NCBI GenBank assembly: GCA_034190875.2
Contig: CM067354.1
Location: 75,915,400 to 75,979,399, forward strand
Length of the DNA stretch: 64,000 nucleotides
From: Urechis unicinctus
Lineage: Eukaryota; Annelida; Polychaeta; Xenopneusta; Urechidae
Reading direction: 5' to 3'
In this document: in pieces, positions 1 through 9,964 of the stretch
Position numbering within the stretch: the stretch's first letter is position 1
Layout: each line of letters starts with the position of its first letter
Notes under the pieces: generated by a model
Seen by the model: only the letters and a program-made list of their open reading frames with translations
The model's database searches: none
Told to the model about the DNA's origin: nothing
Translations under genes and position numbers: made by a program

Positions 1-1329
1 TTACTCTACTTAGGGTAAACAAAGAAGACGGCATTGATAAAACCATCTTAGAAATCTTATTGTTTAATAAGTAATAAACATCGGAATCAGGTAATATTTC
101 TCAAACATTTCCAAAAATACTTGATTCATGAATACTTCTTCTTGCCAATACCGGTATCATCGATATATTCAATAAAAGATTTGTGATAAGTCGACACAAA
201 AAGGTATAAAGATTTATTTATCACGTGGTACAATCAGCATTCATTGCTTGGAATATCTAATGTCATTCCTAGTTTTGGAGTGCTTTGGATCGGTGCTGCG
301 AACTTGGACGCATTTAAGTTGTAGTACATGAACAAACTTATATCCACCAATCTAACGAATATAAAGCTGATATATGTATAGCCCTGAGATTGTAGGAGTA
401 TGAGACAGCGGAAATACTAGCATTAGATTTGTAGCATGTCTGTAGCTGTAATTTTGATTGAATAATATTGAATCAGTAACAGAAATCATAACAAACCACA
501 GTTATAAACTCTGAACCAAGATGCGTTATCAAGCTATGTACACACACACACACGCTACCATTAAATGAACTGCATGATGTTGATAATCTAGCTTATCATC
601 GTCATGTAGTATTCCTAGGATGTCAACCACTAACCGAATTTCGTATCTAGGTAATGGCTAATAGCATTCTATAAATACATAACACTAAAGGCAAGGAAAA
701 GCGTATAATACCTTGACTCCAGCAAAATATGGTTTATTTTATTTACAGCGATTTACAGGGAATTTAACCTATTAGCTCGTGGTAAAAAGACCGGTAGATC
801 TACTGATGCCCTGCCAATGGTCACCATCAGCTGACTTCTTATTAAGTAGAATTAAATTGTGCCGAACAATTTTGTCACCTAACGGTTCATGTTGAGGAAA
901 CAAGTACAGAAATCTGGCAGTATTCATAGCGCACGCCTGCACTTTACCAATACCCAATACATCAGAGACCAAATTAACTTATATCCAAAGATTTGTATTC
1001 TATGTCGTCTGAATTAAGCTCGTTCTAAGATCACCAGAATAAAACAACGTACCACTGATGCACTTACACAACTGCGGTGTACTATAGTATCTGACAATAC
1101 AGTCTCACTTCAGGAACAGTCTGAATTCAACGCCCATCGGGATCCACCGAATTAAGGCTTTGGCTTGGCCTCATGAATTTATTGAACCGTTGAACAATTA
1201 ACAAAAAGCATTACCATAATGTGGTAGCGCTCAGAGAGCCCATACCCATTTCAACACCATTTGGTGTATCTATTACAATTAGAGTATAACCAAGCTCGAT
1301 TACAATGTCATTGGTATCTCCTACGACAA
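1..1329. other. Unassigned AT-rich non-coding DNA
   Basis: No coding region, RNA gene or clear repeat copy was recognised. Open frames are under 70 codons with no recognisable motif. A short CA run lies at about 540-553. It may be diverged array DNA, since the next block is related to the array, but I could not align it. Confidence 0.5.
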
Positions 1330-2240
1330 TATAATGCGTTAATAAATCATACAATTTACCTCCTGTATGCTTGTGATCACATCATCAAGTGGTACAGCTA
1401 TTGATACGTCACAGATAAACAAAACAATCCATTTCTATTTACCTATATCCTGACAATAGATCTGCTGCAGTGAACAAGCACAACGTATGTTGCATAGGAA
1501 ATATCTCGTATGATTTGATCCACCAAATTAACCATCCGCATCGCCTCCAGTCATTGGACCAGCCCTGTCCAGTAAATGCTGACTAGAATAGATCCAAATT
1601 AACCATCCGCATCGCCTCCAGCTCATTGGCCCAGTCCTGTCCAGTAAATGCTGACTAGAATAGATATCACCATATTTAGGTTGTGCGTCTGAGACATCGT
1701 GGGTAGGCAGGCGGAACTTTCCTCGAATCATCAGCTTCGTCCACATCAACCACCGACGTGACAGAAAAAAAAATTCTAAAGATTATCGAAAATAACTAGT
1801 GATATGTCGTTTGAAGTTATTCTCACGTAAACGGACGGTAATTGATTGTAGTTTTTTTTTCATTTCAGCGCGTATGTGCCTAATGTCGATTTACAAATGA
1901 AAGACACCAAAACTAAAGAAGCAATCATTCAGGAGAACATTTTTGGCTGTTTCAGCGGATACGCTGTTAAGCATTAACCACTCACATATTTGTGGAAAAC
2001 AGGAATAATGCTCTTAATAACAGCAACTGAAAAGGTAGAAATACTGATGTCATGGCCCGAAAGTACAGGTAAGCTTGCCATTAAAGAGAGTTTTAGGTCA
2101 TGCTTGCGGACTCATACATAAAGTTCTGAAGATATATATCACATAATTGATTCATACACATATGAAACGCAGTGATAACTACTAATGTTAAGTGAAAGTA
2201 ATAGAGCATCGTAATCCCTCACGAATATCTAGTACAATAT
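1330..2240 (+). repeat. Diverged forward copy of array modules g-h
   Basis: Several landmarks follow in the same order as U2 35920-36790. These are the AACCATCCGCATCGCCTCCA-like stretch (about 1530), GAGACATCGTGGGTA (about 1690), the TCACGTAAACGGAC stretch (about 1823), the ATGGCCCG stretch (about 2050) and the CACGAATATC stretch (about 2220). The match is visibly weaker than between units U1 and U2, so this is an old outlying copy. It shows that the repeat family extends left of the BEL insertion. Confidence 0.65.
1519..1664 (+). repeat. Tandem duplication of about 72 bp
   Basis: The block beginning AAATTAACCATCCGCATCGC and ending GCTGACTAGAATAG occurs twice in a row with only a few differences (for example GGACCAGCCC versus GGCCCAGTCC). 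The sister sites at 13030, 36017 and 53515 have it once, so the duplication is local to this copy. Confidence 0.85.
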
Positions 2241-2565
2241 ACGATATAACTAGACACTATCCTGGCCTTACCTGGGTTGCACGGAATATGCATTATATAC
2301 CTGTGTGCGGCATTGCTTGTTATAATGAACTGCAACAGGTTCATCACCTTTACCAATTCTGATAGAATTACACCAACAACTGCGAATGTGGCCATGGAAT
2401 ACTAATATTTAGGATCAGTCAATATCTTGATACAAGGTGGCATCCTAGTGCACATTTGAGTTGGTAAATCCTTGGCAGAAATATGAAGCTTTCCATAAAC
2501 ATATAACTGATACTAAATATGTTAATGCATCAACCTGTGGGACATTGGTAAAGTGTTGAGTAATT
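2241..2565. other. Unassigned stretch at a repeat inversion boundary
   Basis: No gene or recognised repeat. It lies between the forward g-h block and the inverted e block, so it contains the inversion breakpoint. Confidence 0.4.
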
Positions 2566-3372
2566 AGATTACACATTGTACAATAGAATTAACAAACCTT
2601 TTGGTAGCTGATTTGGGGCGACGAATATGTTAGTACCACTTGCGGAAGTCTTTGTGAGAAACGTCCAAGGTGAAATGGTATATACAATCTAACTACGACA
2701 TCAACAGTGTGTATTGTGCACTTGACTTCTCTCTGCACAATCATGAGCGGCAAATGCTTTTTTCTTTCTGTCTGTCCGAGAAAATCGACCATCGTGGTTT
2801 TGGTATTAGTTAATATGTTTTACCTTTCGGCACATGCGCCACCTCACTGAACTCAATTAAAAGCTATTTGTGTTTTAAAACAGACAGATTGTTTATGGAA
2901 CATGCGATCTCTTGGTGGGAACAATGCGGTGTCGGATGGCAATCTTTGTACATCTTTAAAAATCAATGAGACACACGATGGATAGATGCTTTGTCTACAA
3001 GAACTTGATTGATATTTCTGAACAAAGAGGCGCACCATTGCGGGCTGACAAAAGGCAGCTTCACATCACGGCATGCTGCAAGAACTTTTACTAGCTACCT
3101 AACAGAGATAATCGCCGCATGAATTTCTCGGACCGAATCATCTCGTACTGAGACAATGTTAACAGGTTAAGGTTAACGTATACGTCCTCTGCATATCTGT
3201 GGCGCGCCTGTTATTCTAACAATATTTCTAAGCCACTGGTTACATTACATTCCTTTTGCGGAAACTTAAGGGCTTAAACATGTCAATCTGAAGAAATGTT
3301 TCCATGCCAAATCGGACCTGAGGACACTTATCTCGCAGCAAATCTCCATTCAAAATACATTCAGCCTATTTG
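2566..3372 (-). repeat. Inverted copy of array module e
   Basis: The reverse complement follows U2 about 30930-31850 and U3 about 43500-44390: the TTGTACA/TTAACAAA stretch near 2580, the PLMIVQRE...HTVDVVVRLYIPFHLGRF translation (2589-2792, minus strand) and the QRL.SDTAL translation near 2900-2960. The frame shared with the other copies is interrupted and matches no family I know, so I treat it as repeat DNA, not a gene. Confidence 0.75.
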
Positions 3373-3501
3373 ACTTTAGCAACGACCTCACGTATTTCTG
3401 CTGTAATAAAAGATTGAATTTGAAATCGGATAAGTATCTTTCTATTTGCTAGGTATTTGTATAACATAAAATACAAATAGTTGATCACAATAAGTACATT
3501 T
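3373..3501. other. Unassigned left flank of the BEL element
   Basis: AT-rich DNA between the inverted module e copy and the 5-bp target duplication. Nothing recognised. Confidence 0.5.
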
Positions 3502-3506
3502 ACCAT

Positions 3507-4037
3507 TGTAGCGACACTCATTAAATTATGTAGAGACGAAGACACGTTGACTTTAAATGGATTCTTTATTCTCCGACTCCACACTTGTAGCCACTAAAAA
3601 AGTACGTAAACTGGGAAAAACACATATTAGACAAATCAGATATTCAAATTACAACAATGACTTAGCATATAAATTTAGCCATGGGCGATAATACAGTTGA
3701 CATACTACTGGTTAGAAACCCGACAGAAATTAAGTCTTACACAAAAGAATAACATTTGACATATAAGTAGTTCGGGTCTTAACACATTGAAGATGCTAAA
3801 TAAATACCTCTTTGGCGGGGATACTCCTTTAAAAGGCATAAGAAGTCCAAACTTATGTAAAGTGTACGAAACAACACCCTTCGGTTTTCACCGCAGGCGC
3901 GAACTGTGAAGCCTACCGGTAAGTTTTAAGTTTGCGTTATGATTATATCGAGGCAGGACATTGAGAAGTAACTGATTACATGATGACACAAGTAGTATAA
4001 AGATAAATGAATTATTACTGGGCAAAGCACAGTAACA
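3507..4037 (-). repeat. 3' LTR of the BEL element (left copy)
   Basis: 531 bp, TG...CA ended, nearly identical to 8082-8610. In coding sense (minus) it is the downstream LTR. A perfect AATAAA hexamer (complement of 3565-3570) lies about 60 nt before its distal end, a plausible polyadenylation signal. Confidence 0.96.
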
Positions 4038-4040
4038 TGG

Positions 4041-4046
4041 CTCCCT
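4041..4046 (-). promoter_or_regulatory. Candidate polypurine tract of the BEL element
   Basis: Three bases upstream of the 3' LTR in coding sense is a short AGGGAG purine run. Its position fits a plus-strand primer site, but the run is short for one. Confidence 0.4.
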
Positions 4047-4389
4047 AAATAGTGAAGACTATTTACCCAGAAACAAAACATATCACTGACCACTGGCTTA
4101 TAAGTATAGAAGGAACATAATCCTAAAACATTTTCAGGAAATGTACATTTGTATATCTAGCTTGAAGTATGACTAAATAATCAATACAACCCATTCATGT
4201 GACCACATGATCTATGCAAAATCCAACCTTCATAACACAAGTCAAATGCACTTAAGACATAACGTTAAGAATGATATTATTTGTAACTCAAATTGCACAT
4301 GGTTAACTGAAAACCATGTGTATTTTCATCAGTTCATTTCACAAATCACTCTCATAGAGTCCATCACGAGTAGTAGTAGTTATCTCACT
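4047..4389 (-). other. 3' untranslated region of the BEL element
   Basis: Lies between the integrase remnant and the polypurine candidate. No coding motif seen. The 94-codon plus-strand frame at 4207-4491 is antisense to the remnant and is ignored. Confidence 0.6.
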
Positions 4390-4519
4390 TGGAAGGCTCC
4401 CTGGCGGGGAATCCCGGTCCACCAGAAGTACAAGCTTGTGGATAGGTCTCTCACAGATAGAGTTACGCGACAGCAGCTTGACATTCCTTGACAGTCTCAG
4501 TTACACGAGCTAGGTGCCA
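4390..4519 (-). pseudogene. Remnant of the BEL integrase C-terminal domain
   Basis: Just after the polyprotein stop, minus-strand translation gives WHLARVTET and, one frame over, ERPIHKLVLLV. These are the characteristic closing motifs of the Pao integrase tail (DUF5641 type: W-L-RV-E followed by RPI-KL-LL). Between RNase H (ending near 4543) and this tail the rest of RNase H and the whole catalytic integrase core are gone. A frameshift separates the two motifs. It marks a second internal deletion, with its junction near 4520-4545. Confidence 0.8.
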
Positions 4520-4542
4520 GCTGTTACGAGGTTAGTTTTTTT

Positions 4543-7500
4543 CTATATCATGAGCACAATATTATACATATTTGAGCTCTCTATCAGGAACTGGCTAGCT
4601 TTCACAGACATCACAGCAGCTGCCAGCTCGAGTCGGGGAACAGTTTCTGCTTTTGAGGGGGCCACTCTAGATTTACCAATTACTAGAGATGTGCAGATAG
4701 ATCCATTCTTGTCAATTAATCTCAGGTAGCTACACTGGCCTAATCCTGTGAGGCTGGAATCCGAGAAATGGTGTAGTTCTACCTTGTGAACTTGGAAAGC
4801 TGGAGGCTTGTAGCACCTGGGGATGTCAAGGTCGGCCAGTTTGACGATATCCTCACACCATTTCCTCCATCTGTTTCTCATTTCCTCACCCACTGGATCA
4901 TCCCATCCGGATCCATCTCTGCACAATTCCTGCAAAATCCGCTTGGGCTCCTTCCTGAATCTGCAGAGTATTCCAGTCAGGTTGTTGATGAAGTCTGGGC
5001 CCTGGAGTAGATGCTGATTCAGGGATTTTCCACAGTAGGTTGCGCTTCCATCAAACACAATTCTAAGCTTGTCTATTTTCTTCGGATGATAGACGCCATG
5101 ATGAGGAATGTACCACACTGAACCTGGATCCGGATCATCATCTGGGGGAACCTTTTCCGCATACCCCTTGTCTAAGAAATCATCCATAAATGCTGTGTAG
5201 TGATCTCGATATCTTTTGTCACTTTCGAGTCTGCGTTTCAGACAATAAATCCTCTTCAATGCCATAGATCTGTTGTTGGGTAGCTGTAAATCATTCTTCA
5301 AGGGGAGTGGGAGTTCCAAGTGACCATCTTCTTTGTGTGAGATACCAGTTTGCACAATGTTCATGAATTGGCGATCGTTCACAGACATTTTTTCACTGGA
5401 CTCCACCTTATTGAACTCACCATCAAACATGTTGCTGATCTGAGCTGGGCTGATTTCCTTAGCTAGTGTTCTGAACGCAAAGTGACTGGACTTGTTGTAT
5501 ATCATGTCAGGATGTACAGCTCCGACTACACCCCAGCCGAGAGCCGTCCTGATGGCGTAGGGCTCATCTTCATTGCCTGGTATCACCTGTCTTGGCTTGA
5601 TAGCACGTACACAGTTAATTCCAATAAGTAGGCCTACGGGAATCTCTTCATCGTATGGCATGAGATTCTGTGCAACCATCTTGAGGTGCGGCCACTTTTC
5701 CACTAATTCGGGTCGCGGTATCTGCACTGGCTTCACCGGAATATCCGATCGAGAATAGCACGGGGGTAGCTGTATCTCAACGCTCTCATTCACACCTTTG
5801 ATGACAAGATCCGACACTTTCCTACTTGTCACTAGCTCCTCACCCAGTACAGTTGACAGTTTGAGTTCAATGAGTGATGAAGTTGCACCAAGTTGATCGA
5901 GCACCGGATCAGTCACGAAACATGCGTCAGATTGCTCGTCCAGCAGCGCGTAAACATTAACAGAGGTTCCACCCCATGATAGTTTGACAGGGAGAATCAT
6001 TGAATGATAGTTCTCATCCTCTTTGTCCACCTTTAAAACATGACAACTTACAGTTTCAGCTTTGGTTGTACAAGTACTAGTAGACTGGGTACTGAGTTTG
6101 GGCACTTTCTGTTCCTTTGAAGGTACAGGTTGTTCGCTGCCAGTCACTGACATATTTTGGAGGGTAGATTTGAGTTTATGAGAGTCGTACTTATCATCGT
6201 GAAGCACTGTCATGTGGACCCGCTGACACAGGTCACATTTAACATATGTACGGCAGTCATTGCGGATGTGACCCCATTTCAAGCACTTGAGGCACAAACC
6301 TTTGGCTCGGGCCGTCTCGTACCGCTCCTGTGGGCTCAGCTTGAGAAAATCAGTACATTTACTGATCAAATGAGTTCCTTTGCACAGGCTGCACTTAGCT
6401 TGGAATATATGTGGCATGCTGGGTGACTTGGCTGGCTTGTCGGTAGAGCTAGGGGTTGGCGCAGCTGCCTGTGTGGCGAAGCTTCTCACCACATGCCTAC
6501 CACTGAACTGACGGGTACCCCTGTGAGTGGTGTCTAGTCTAGCCTTCATGGGGTTGCAGGCTATTCTTGCTTCACGTTTGAGGAACTCGCAGAATGTCTT
6601 GAACGGTGGGTATCCTGGCTCGCAATGCTCTCCATATAGCCACGAATCTACTGTGCGGCTCCACCGATCAGCAATATACCAAGGGAGTTTCGATACCATC
6701 CTCTGGTTTTCCTCAACGTCATTCAATATAGTGAGATAATCCACAAAGCCCATGGCAGAGAGACAGTTATTGAGAAAGTCAGCATATCTCCTCAGCTCTA
6801 CACCATCATGTGGCTTAATTTCTGGCCAGCTTTTTATTTTGTCCTTGTATGATTGGTAGACCAGATATTTATTGCCATATCTTTCCTCTAGGACTGCTCT
6901 CGCTTTTCTGTATACAGAGTTCATGTCAGAGTCCTTCAGTAGGAATAATCCCTTAATAGACTCCTTTGCAGCTCCTGAAGTGTACATTCCGAGATAGTGT
7001 AACCTCTGCACGCCTGACTTTATTTTGGCTTCAATAAGAGTCTCAAATGAGATCACCCACTCAGGGTATTTGAGGGGGTCAGCGCCATCGAATGTGTCTG
7101 GCTGCATTGGCGGAAGGTGGTTCTGGCTCTCTAGTATAATATCTGCCAGCCTGGATAGATCACTATCACGGATTGTGTCAGGTTCATAGTTCAACAAATG
7201 CGTGTGCTCTGGGTGGCATGATGCACTAACCTGAGGGGGCATATCCCTGTATGAATATAGAGGCACATGCTGTGGCACTGGCAATGACCTGTGATGAGTA
7301 GAAGACACCTGATTAGCCTGGGACACCTGGTGAGCAGGCGGCATCTGATGAGCGTGTGACGCCAGGTGAGCAGGTGACAGCTGGTGAGCAGGTGATGCCT
7401 GATGAGCGTGTGATGCCTGATGAGCAGGCGGCATCTGATGAGCGTGTGACGCCTGGTGAGCAGGTGACAGCTGGTGAGCGTGTGATGCCTGATGAGCAGG

Positions 7501-7953
7501 CGGCATCTGATGAGCTTGTGACGCCTGGTGAGCAGGTGACAGCTGGTGAGCGTGTGATGCCTGGTGAGCAGGTGGCATCTGATGAGCGTGTGACGCCTGG
7601 TGAGCAAAGGACACCTGGTTAACGTGGGATGCATGATGAGCAGGCGGCACATATGTGAGGGCGTCAGCGTTCATTGGTGTGGACGTGTACACTGGCCTGT
7701 CACCTGGAGCTGAGGTTTGTGTGCAATAGTCACTAACTGTCACAGAGTCATGAGTGACAGCAACAGGGCTGTATCTACGAGAACTGGCTGTCAGGACATT
7801 ATGCAGCTCAGTCTGTGTCTGGTGCAAGTCTTCTTTCGACACGAGATATTTCATCCTCAATATGCCGGATTGTATCAGCCACAGTTTCCGTGTATATGTG
7901 AGGGGTAACCATGGCGGTGGCACCAATTCCGGAATCGCGGTTAGCTGATTCAT
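4543..7953 (-). CDS. BEL/Pao gag-protease polyprotein fused to a truncated pol
   Basis: An uninterrupted 1136-codon frame. Residues 105-225 are a run of histidine-rich hexads of the form xxxAHQ (ASHAHQ, MPPAHQ, LSPAHQ). Residues 280-440 resemble the DUF1759 gag domain (FDGADPLKYPEWVISFETLI). Cysteine clusters follow at about 521-533, 554-567 (CLKCLKWGHIRNDC, a CCHC knuckle) and 573-585, and would bind nucleic acid. Residues 640-790 match the DUF1758 aspartic protease, with LLDEQSDACFV at the active site. The reverse transcriptase begins normally (KLRIVFDGSA, 962-971) but after CRFRKEP (about 1003) jumps in frame to KRILQELCRDGSGWDDP, the Pao A17/connection region. The palm with the YVDD catalytic box, roughly 300 residues by family comparison, is missing. 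The frame then enters RNase H (FSDSSLTGLG; AETVPRLELAAAV) and stops at 1136. Gag and protease could work; pol cannot, so the element would need enzymes from an intact relative. Confidence 0.93.
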   Translation of the reverse strand: MNQLTAIPELVPPPWLPLTYTRKLWLIQSGILRMKYLVSKEDLHQTQTELHNVLTASSRRYSPVAVTHDSVTVSDYCTQTSAPGDRPVYTSTPMNADALTYVPPAHHASHVNQVSFAHQASHAHQMPPAHQASHAHQLSPAHQASQAHQMPPAHQASHAHQLSPAHQASHAHQMPPAHQASHAHQASPAHQLSPAHLASHAHQMPPAHQVSQANQVSSTHHRSLPVPQHVPLYSYRDMPPQVSASCHPEHTHLLNYEPDTIRDSDLSRLADIILESQNHLPPMQPDTFDGADPLKYPEWVISFETLIEAKIKSGVQRLHYLGMYTSGAAKESIKGLFLLKDSDMNSVYRKARAVLEERYGNKYLVYQSYKDKIKSWPEIKPHDGVELRRYADFLNNCLSAMGFVDYLTILNDVEENQRMVSKLPWYIADRWSRTVDSWLYGEHCEPGYPPFKTFCEFLKREARIACNPMKARLDTTHRGTRQFSGRHVVRSFATQAAAPTPSSTDKPAKSPSMPHIFQAKCSLCKGTHLISKCTDFLKLSPQERYETARAKGLCLKCLKWGHIRNDCRTYVKCDLCQRVHMTVLHDDKYDSHKLKSTLQNMSVTGSEQPVPSKEQKVPKLSTQSTSTCTTKAETVSCHVLKVDKEDENYHSMILPVKLSWGGTSVNVYALLDEQSDACFVTDPVLDQLGATSSLIELKLSTVLGEELVTSRKVSDLVIKGVNESVEIQLPPCYSRSDIPVKPVQIPRPELVEKWPHLKMVAQNLMPYDEEIPVGLLIGINCVRAIKPRQVIPGNEDEPYAIRTALGWGVVGAVHPDMIYNKSSHFAFRTLAKEISPAQISNMFDGEFNKVESSEKMSVNDRQFMNIVQTGISHKEDGHLELPLPLKNDLQLPNNRSMALKRIYCLKRRLESDKRYRDHYTAFMDDFLDKGYAEKVPPDDDPDPGSVWYIPHHGVYHPKKIDKLRIVFDGSATYCGKSLNQHLLQGPDFINNLTGILCRFRKEPKRILQELCRDGSGWDDPVGEEMRNRWRKWCEDIVKLADLDIPRCYKPPAFQVHKVELHHFSDSSLTGLGQCSYLRLIDKNGSICTSLVIGKSRVAPSKAETVPRLELAAAVMSVKASQFLIESSNMYNIVLMI
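7318..7630 (-). repeat. 18/36-bp minisatellite inside gag
   Basis: The GAGCAGGTGACAGCTGGT / GAGCGTGTGATGCCTGAT type units alternate with an 18-bp period and a 36-bp higher order, encoding xxxAHQ hexads. Because the period is a multiple of three, copy-number change keeps the gag frame open; two other frames across it also stay open as a by-product. Confidence 0.92.
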
Positions 7954-8038
7954 GTTTAAGGCCTTTGCCTTTGTCCTGGTACCTGATAGGTGGGTTGACA
8001 GTGCGCCCGCTAGCAGTTTTAAATGGATTGCGCAGCAT
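7808..8038 (-). pseudogene. Original gag N-terminus, frameshifted from the main frame
   Basis: A 76-codon frame starts at the complement of 8038 in good start context (ACCATG), 44 nt inside the 5' LTR. It encodes a basic then polar leader ending DEISRVERR. Near 7830-7855 the continuation into the main polyprotein (LHQTQTELHNV) lies in another frame, so one base has probably been gained or lost here. The main frame's own first ATG, at the complement of 7953, precedes a hydrophobic, gag-unlike stretch. I therefore infer that 8038 is the ancestral start. Confidence 0.6.
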
Positions 8039-8045
8039 GGTGACT

Positions 8046-8063
8046 TCTAACGAACATTTGCCA
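8046..8063 (-). promoter_or_regulatory. Candidate tRNA primer binding site of the BEL element
   Basis: In coding sense, 18 nt after the 5' LTR, an 18-nt stretch begins TGGCAAATG. TGG is the complement of the CCA end of tRNAs. The spacing is larger than usual and I could not match a tRNA, so this is tentative. Confidence 0.25.
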
Positions 8064-8081
8064 GATCCTCAAGAGTTTTAC

Positions 8082-8610
8082 TGTAGCGACACTCATTAAA
8101 TTATGTAGAGACGAAGACACGTTGACTTTAAATGGATTCTTTATTCTCCGACTCCACACTTGTAGCCACTAAAAGTACGTAAAACTGGAAAAACACATAT
8201 TAGACAAATCAGATATTCAAATTACAACAATGACTTAGCATATAAATTTAGCCATGGGCGATAATACAGTTGACATACTGCTGGTTAGAAACCCGACAGA
8301 AATTAAGTCTTACACAAAAGAATAACATTTGACATATAAGTAGTTCGGGTCTTAACACATTGAAGATGCTAAATAAATACCTCTTTGGCGGGGATACTCA
8401 TTTAAAAGGCATAAGAAGTCCAAACTTATGTAAAGTGTACGAAACAACACCCTTCGGTTTTCACCGCAGGCGCGAACTGTGAAGCCTACCGGTAAGTTTT
8501 AAGTTTGCGTTATGATTATATCGAGGCAGGACATTGAGAAGTAACTGATTACATGATGACACAAGTAGTATAAAGATAAATGAATTATTACTGGGCAAAG
8601 CACAGTAACA
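8082..8610 (-). repeat. 5' LTR of the BEL element (right copy)
   Basis: 529 bp, the mate of 3507-4037. In coding sense it is the upstream LTR and would carry the promoter. The AATAAA hexamer is at the complement of 8140-8145. Confidence 0.96.
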
Positions 8611-8615
8611 ACCAT

Positions 8616-9964
8616 ACACATTCATTATATTGCAATGCCAAATATCACATTTTGTGTCCTCTATTGCTGCCACATGAACAATTTCAAGATGAATTATGCT
8701 CTTTGCATTCTTCCTAAAATAAAGCGCATTAGCTGTAAGTAACAGGTTACGAGATTCATAGTTTAAGTTAATATCCTGCTGATAGCTTACTGAACTAAGC
8801 AAAATGACATGTACGGCCTATCACATAATGAGGTTGATTTAGGTGTTTAACGCAATTTGATTTATTTAGACTAGTGGCTTCCAATTAGAAACATATGTTC
8901 ATATATATTGTTTTGCATTCATTGTCAGCATAACTGATTCAGGCAACAAATCCAGAAATAAAAAGTCTTCTTGAAAACTGACGGTAATTATGCCGACAGA
9001 ACAAAGCGAAGTTTGCTTTGCCAGGATGTGTAAGTTACTATTGACTAATAAACATATTAAGAAGTGATAATTTTTCTCCACAACTATATTGTTGTGTTAT
9101 GCTTTAGAACTATATTCCCACTGACAACAATGCGGTGTGTTAAAGCCGGCCATCGGAATGCCCTGTTAAAGCCGCCGGTGTAATTAAGGCGATGAGCTGA
9201 TCACGGAACACGTGTTATGTTTCAAAGTGAAACATATGTGGCCAGCAGCTATACAAATTGTCAATATCAAATATCTACAATAAACTGATGCTACTGTTAA
9301 GCTGAGCGATAATCTTATCTACCGCTGCAATAGCAAATTGACAGTACCTGTATGGCTCTGCTCAAATATCTTTAAAATTTATAACAATCGTATTTGTGTT
9401 GCTTGTGCTTTGTTATTCCCATTGTATTTGAGAGCATAATTTTCAGCCAACGGTTTCAATGACCTTACGTTCATGGCTAGCCATATATCATTCTTTGTGA
9501 ACAATATCGCCACTGACGAGAGATCTAATGCAATAATTTTCATAATATAAAACAACATTTAGATGCAATATTCTCTCCGTATTCAGCGTCTATTGAACAT
9601 ATATGCAAAGTGACTTCTTCTTACTGACCATTGATAGCAAGGCTGTAGCGAATGCATCGCCTTTACATGTCACAATGGTTTCAATGTTTACAAAAATTGA
9701 CAGTAACATGTGATTCGTGCAACATCTGTAATCAATATTATGCATTTTAACATATGTGAATACACAATTAGCTAATATACATATCACTGTTTAGTCTTGT
9801 AAATGCTTGCAAATTTGATGCATCTCCCTTTACTCCGTAGAACTAACCATAAGTTACCTTGCAAAGAGCTCCGCATTAACCAAATACTAACTTGTATTGT
9901 AAACATGCGGGGACTATGTTAACATATGATATTATTTTTCTCATTGATTTAAATCATGGAGTGA
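8616..9964. other. Unassigned DNA between the BEL element and the array
   Basis: No recognisable gene. Small features: a repeated GTTAAAGCCG motif at about 9138 and 9164, and two adjoining palindromes at 9207-9235. I could not align this stretch with any array module. Confidence 0.45.
9207..9235. promoter_or_regulatory. Two abutting perfect palindromes
   Basis: AACACGTGTT (9207-9216) is a 10-bp palindrome centred on an E-box core CACGTG. It is followed directly by ATGTTTCA-AAG-TGAAACAT (9217-9235), an 8-bp inverted repeat with a 3-nt spacer. Either could bind a dimeric factor. No nearby gene gives it a role. Confidence 0.4.

Larger units (their letters stand above)
3502..8615 (-). mobile_element. 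BEL/Pao LTR retrotransposon, internally deleted, with 5-bp target duplication
   Basis: Two direct LTRs bound the element, each beginning TGTAGCGACACTC and ending GCACAGTAACA on the plus strand, so both ends are TG...CA. The pentamer ACCAT flanks it on both sides (3502-3506 and 8611-8615), the target-duplication size usual for BEL/Pao. Coding sense is minus, so the 5' LTR is the right one. The internal region is only about 4.04 kb because the reverse transcriptase core and most of RNase H and integrase are missing. In about 530 bp the LTRs differ by two substitutions (A/G near 3712, C/A near 3827) and a few one- or two-base length changes, so insertion was recent. Confidence 0.96.

Noticed and set aside
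7191..7652. Alternative-frame proteins across the gag hexads, both strands
   Set aside because: Shadows of the 18-bp repeat in the real gag frame.
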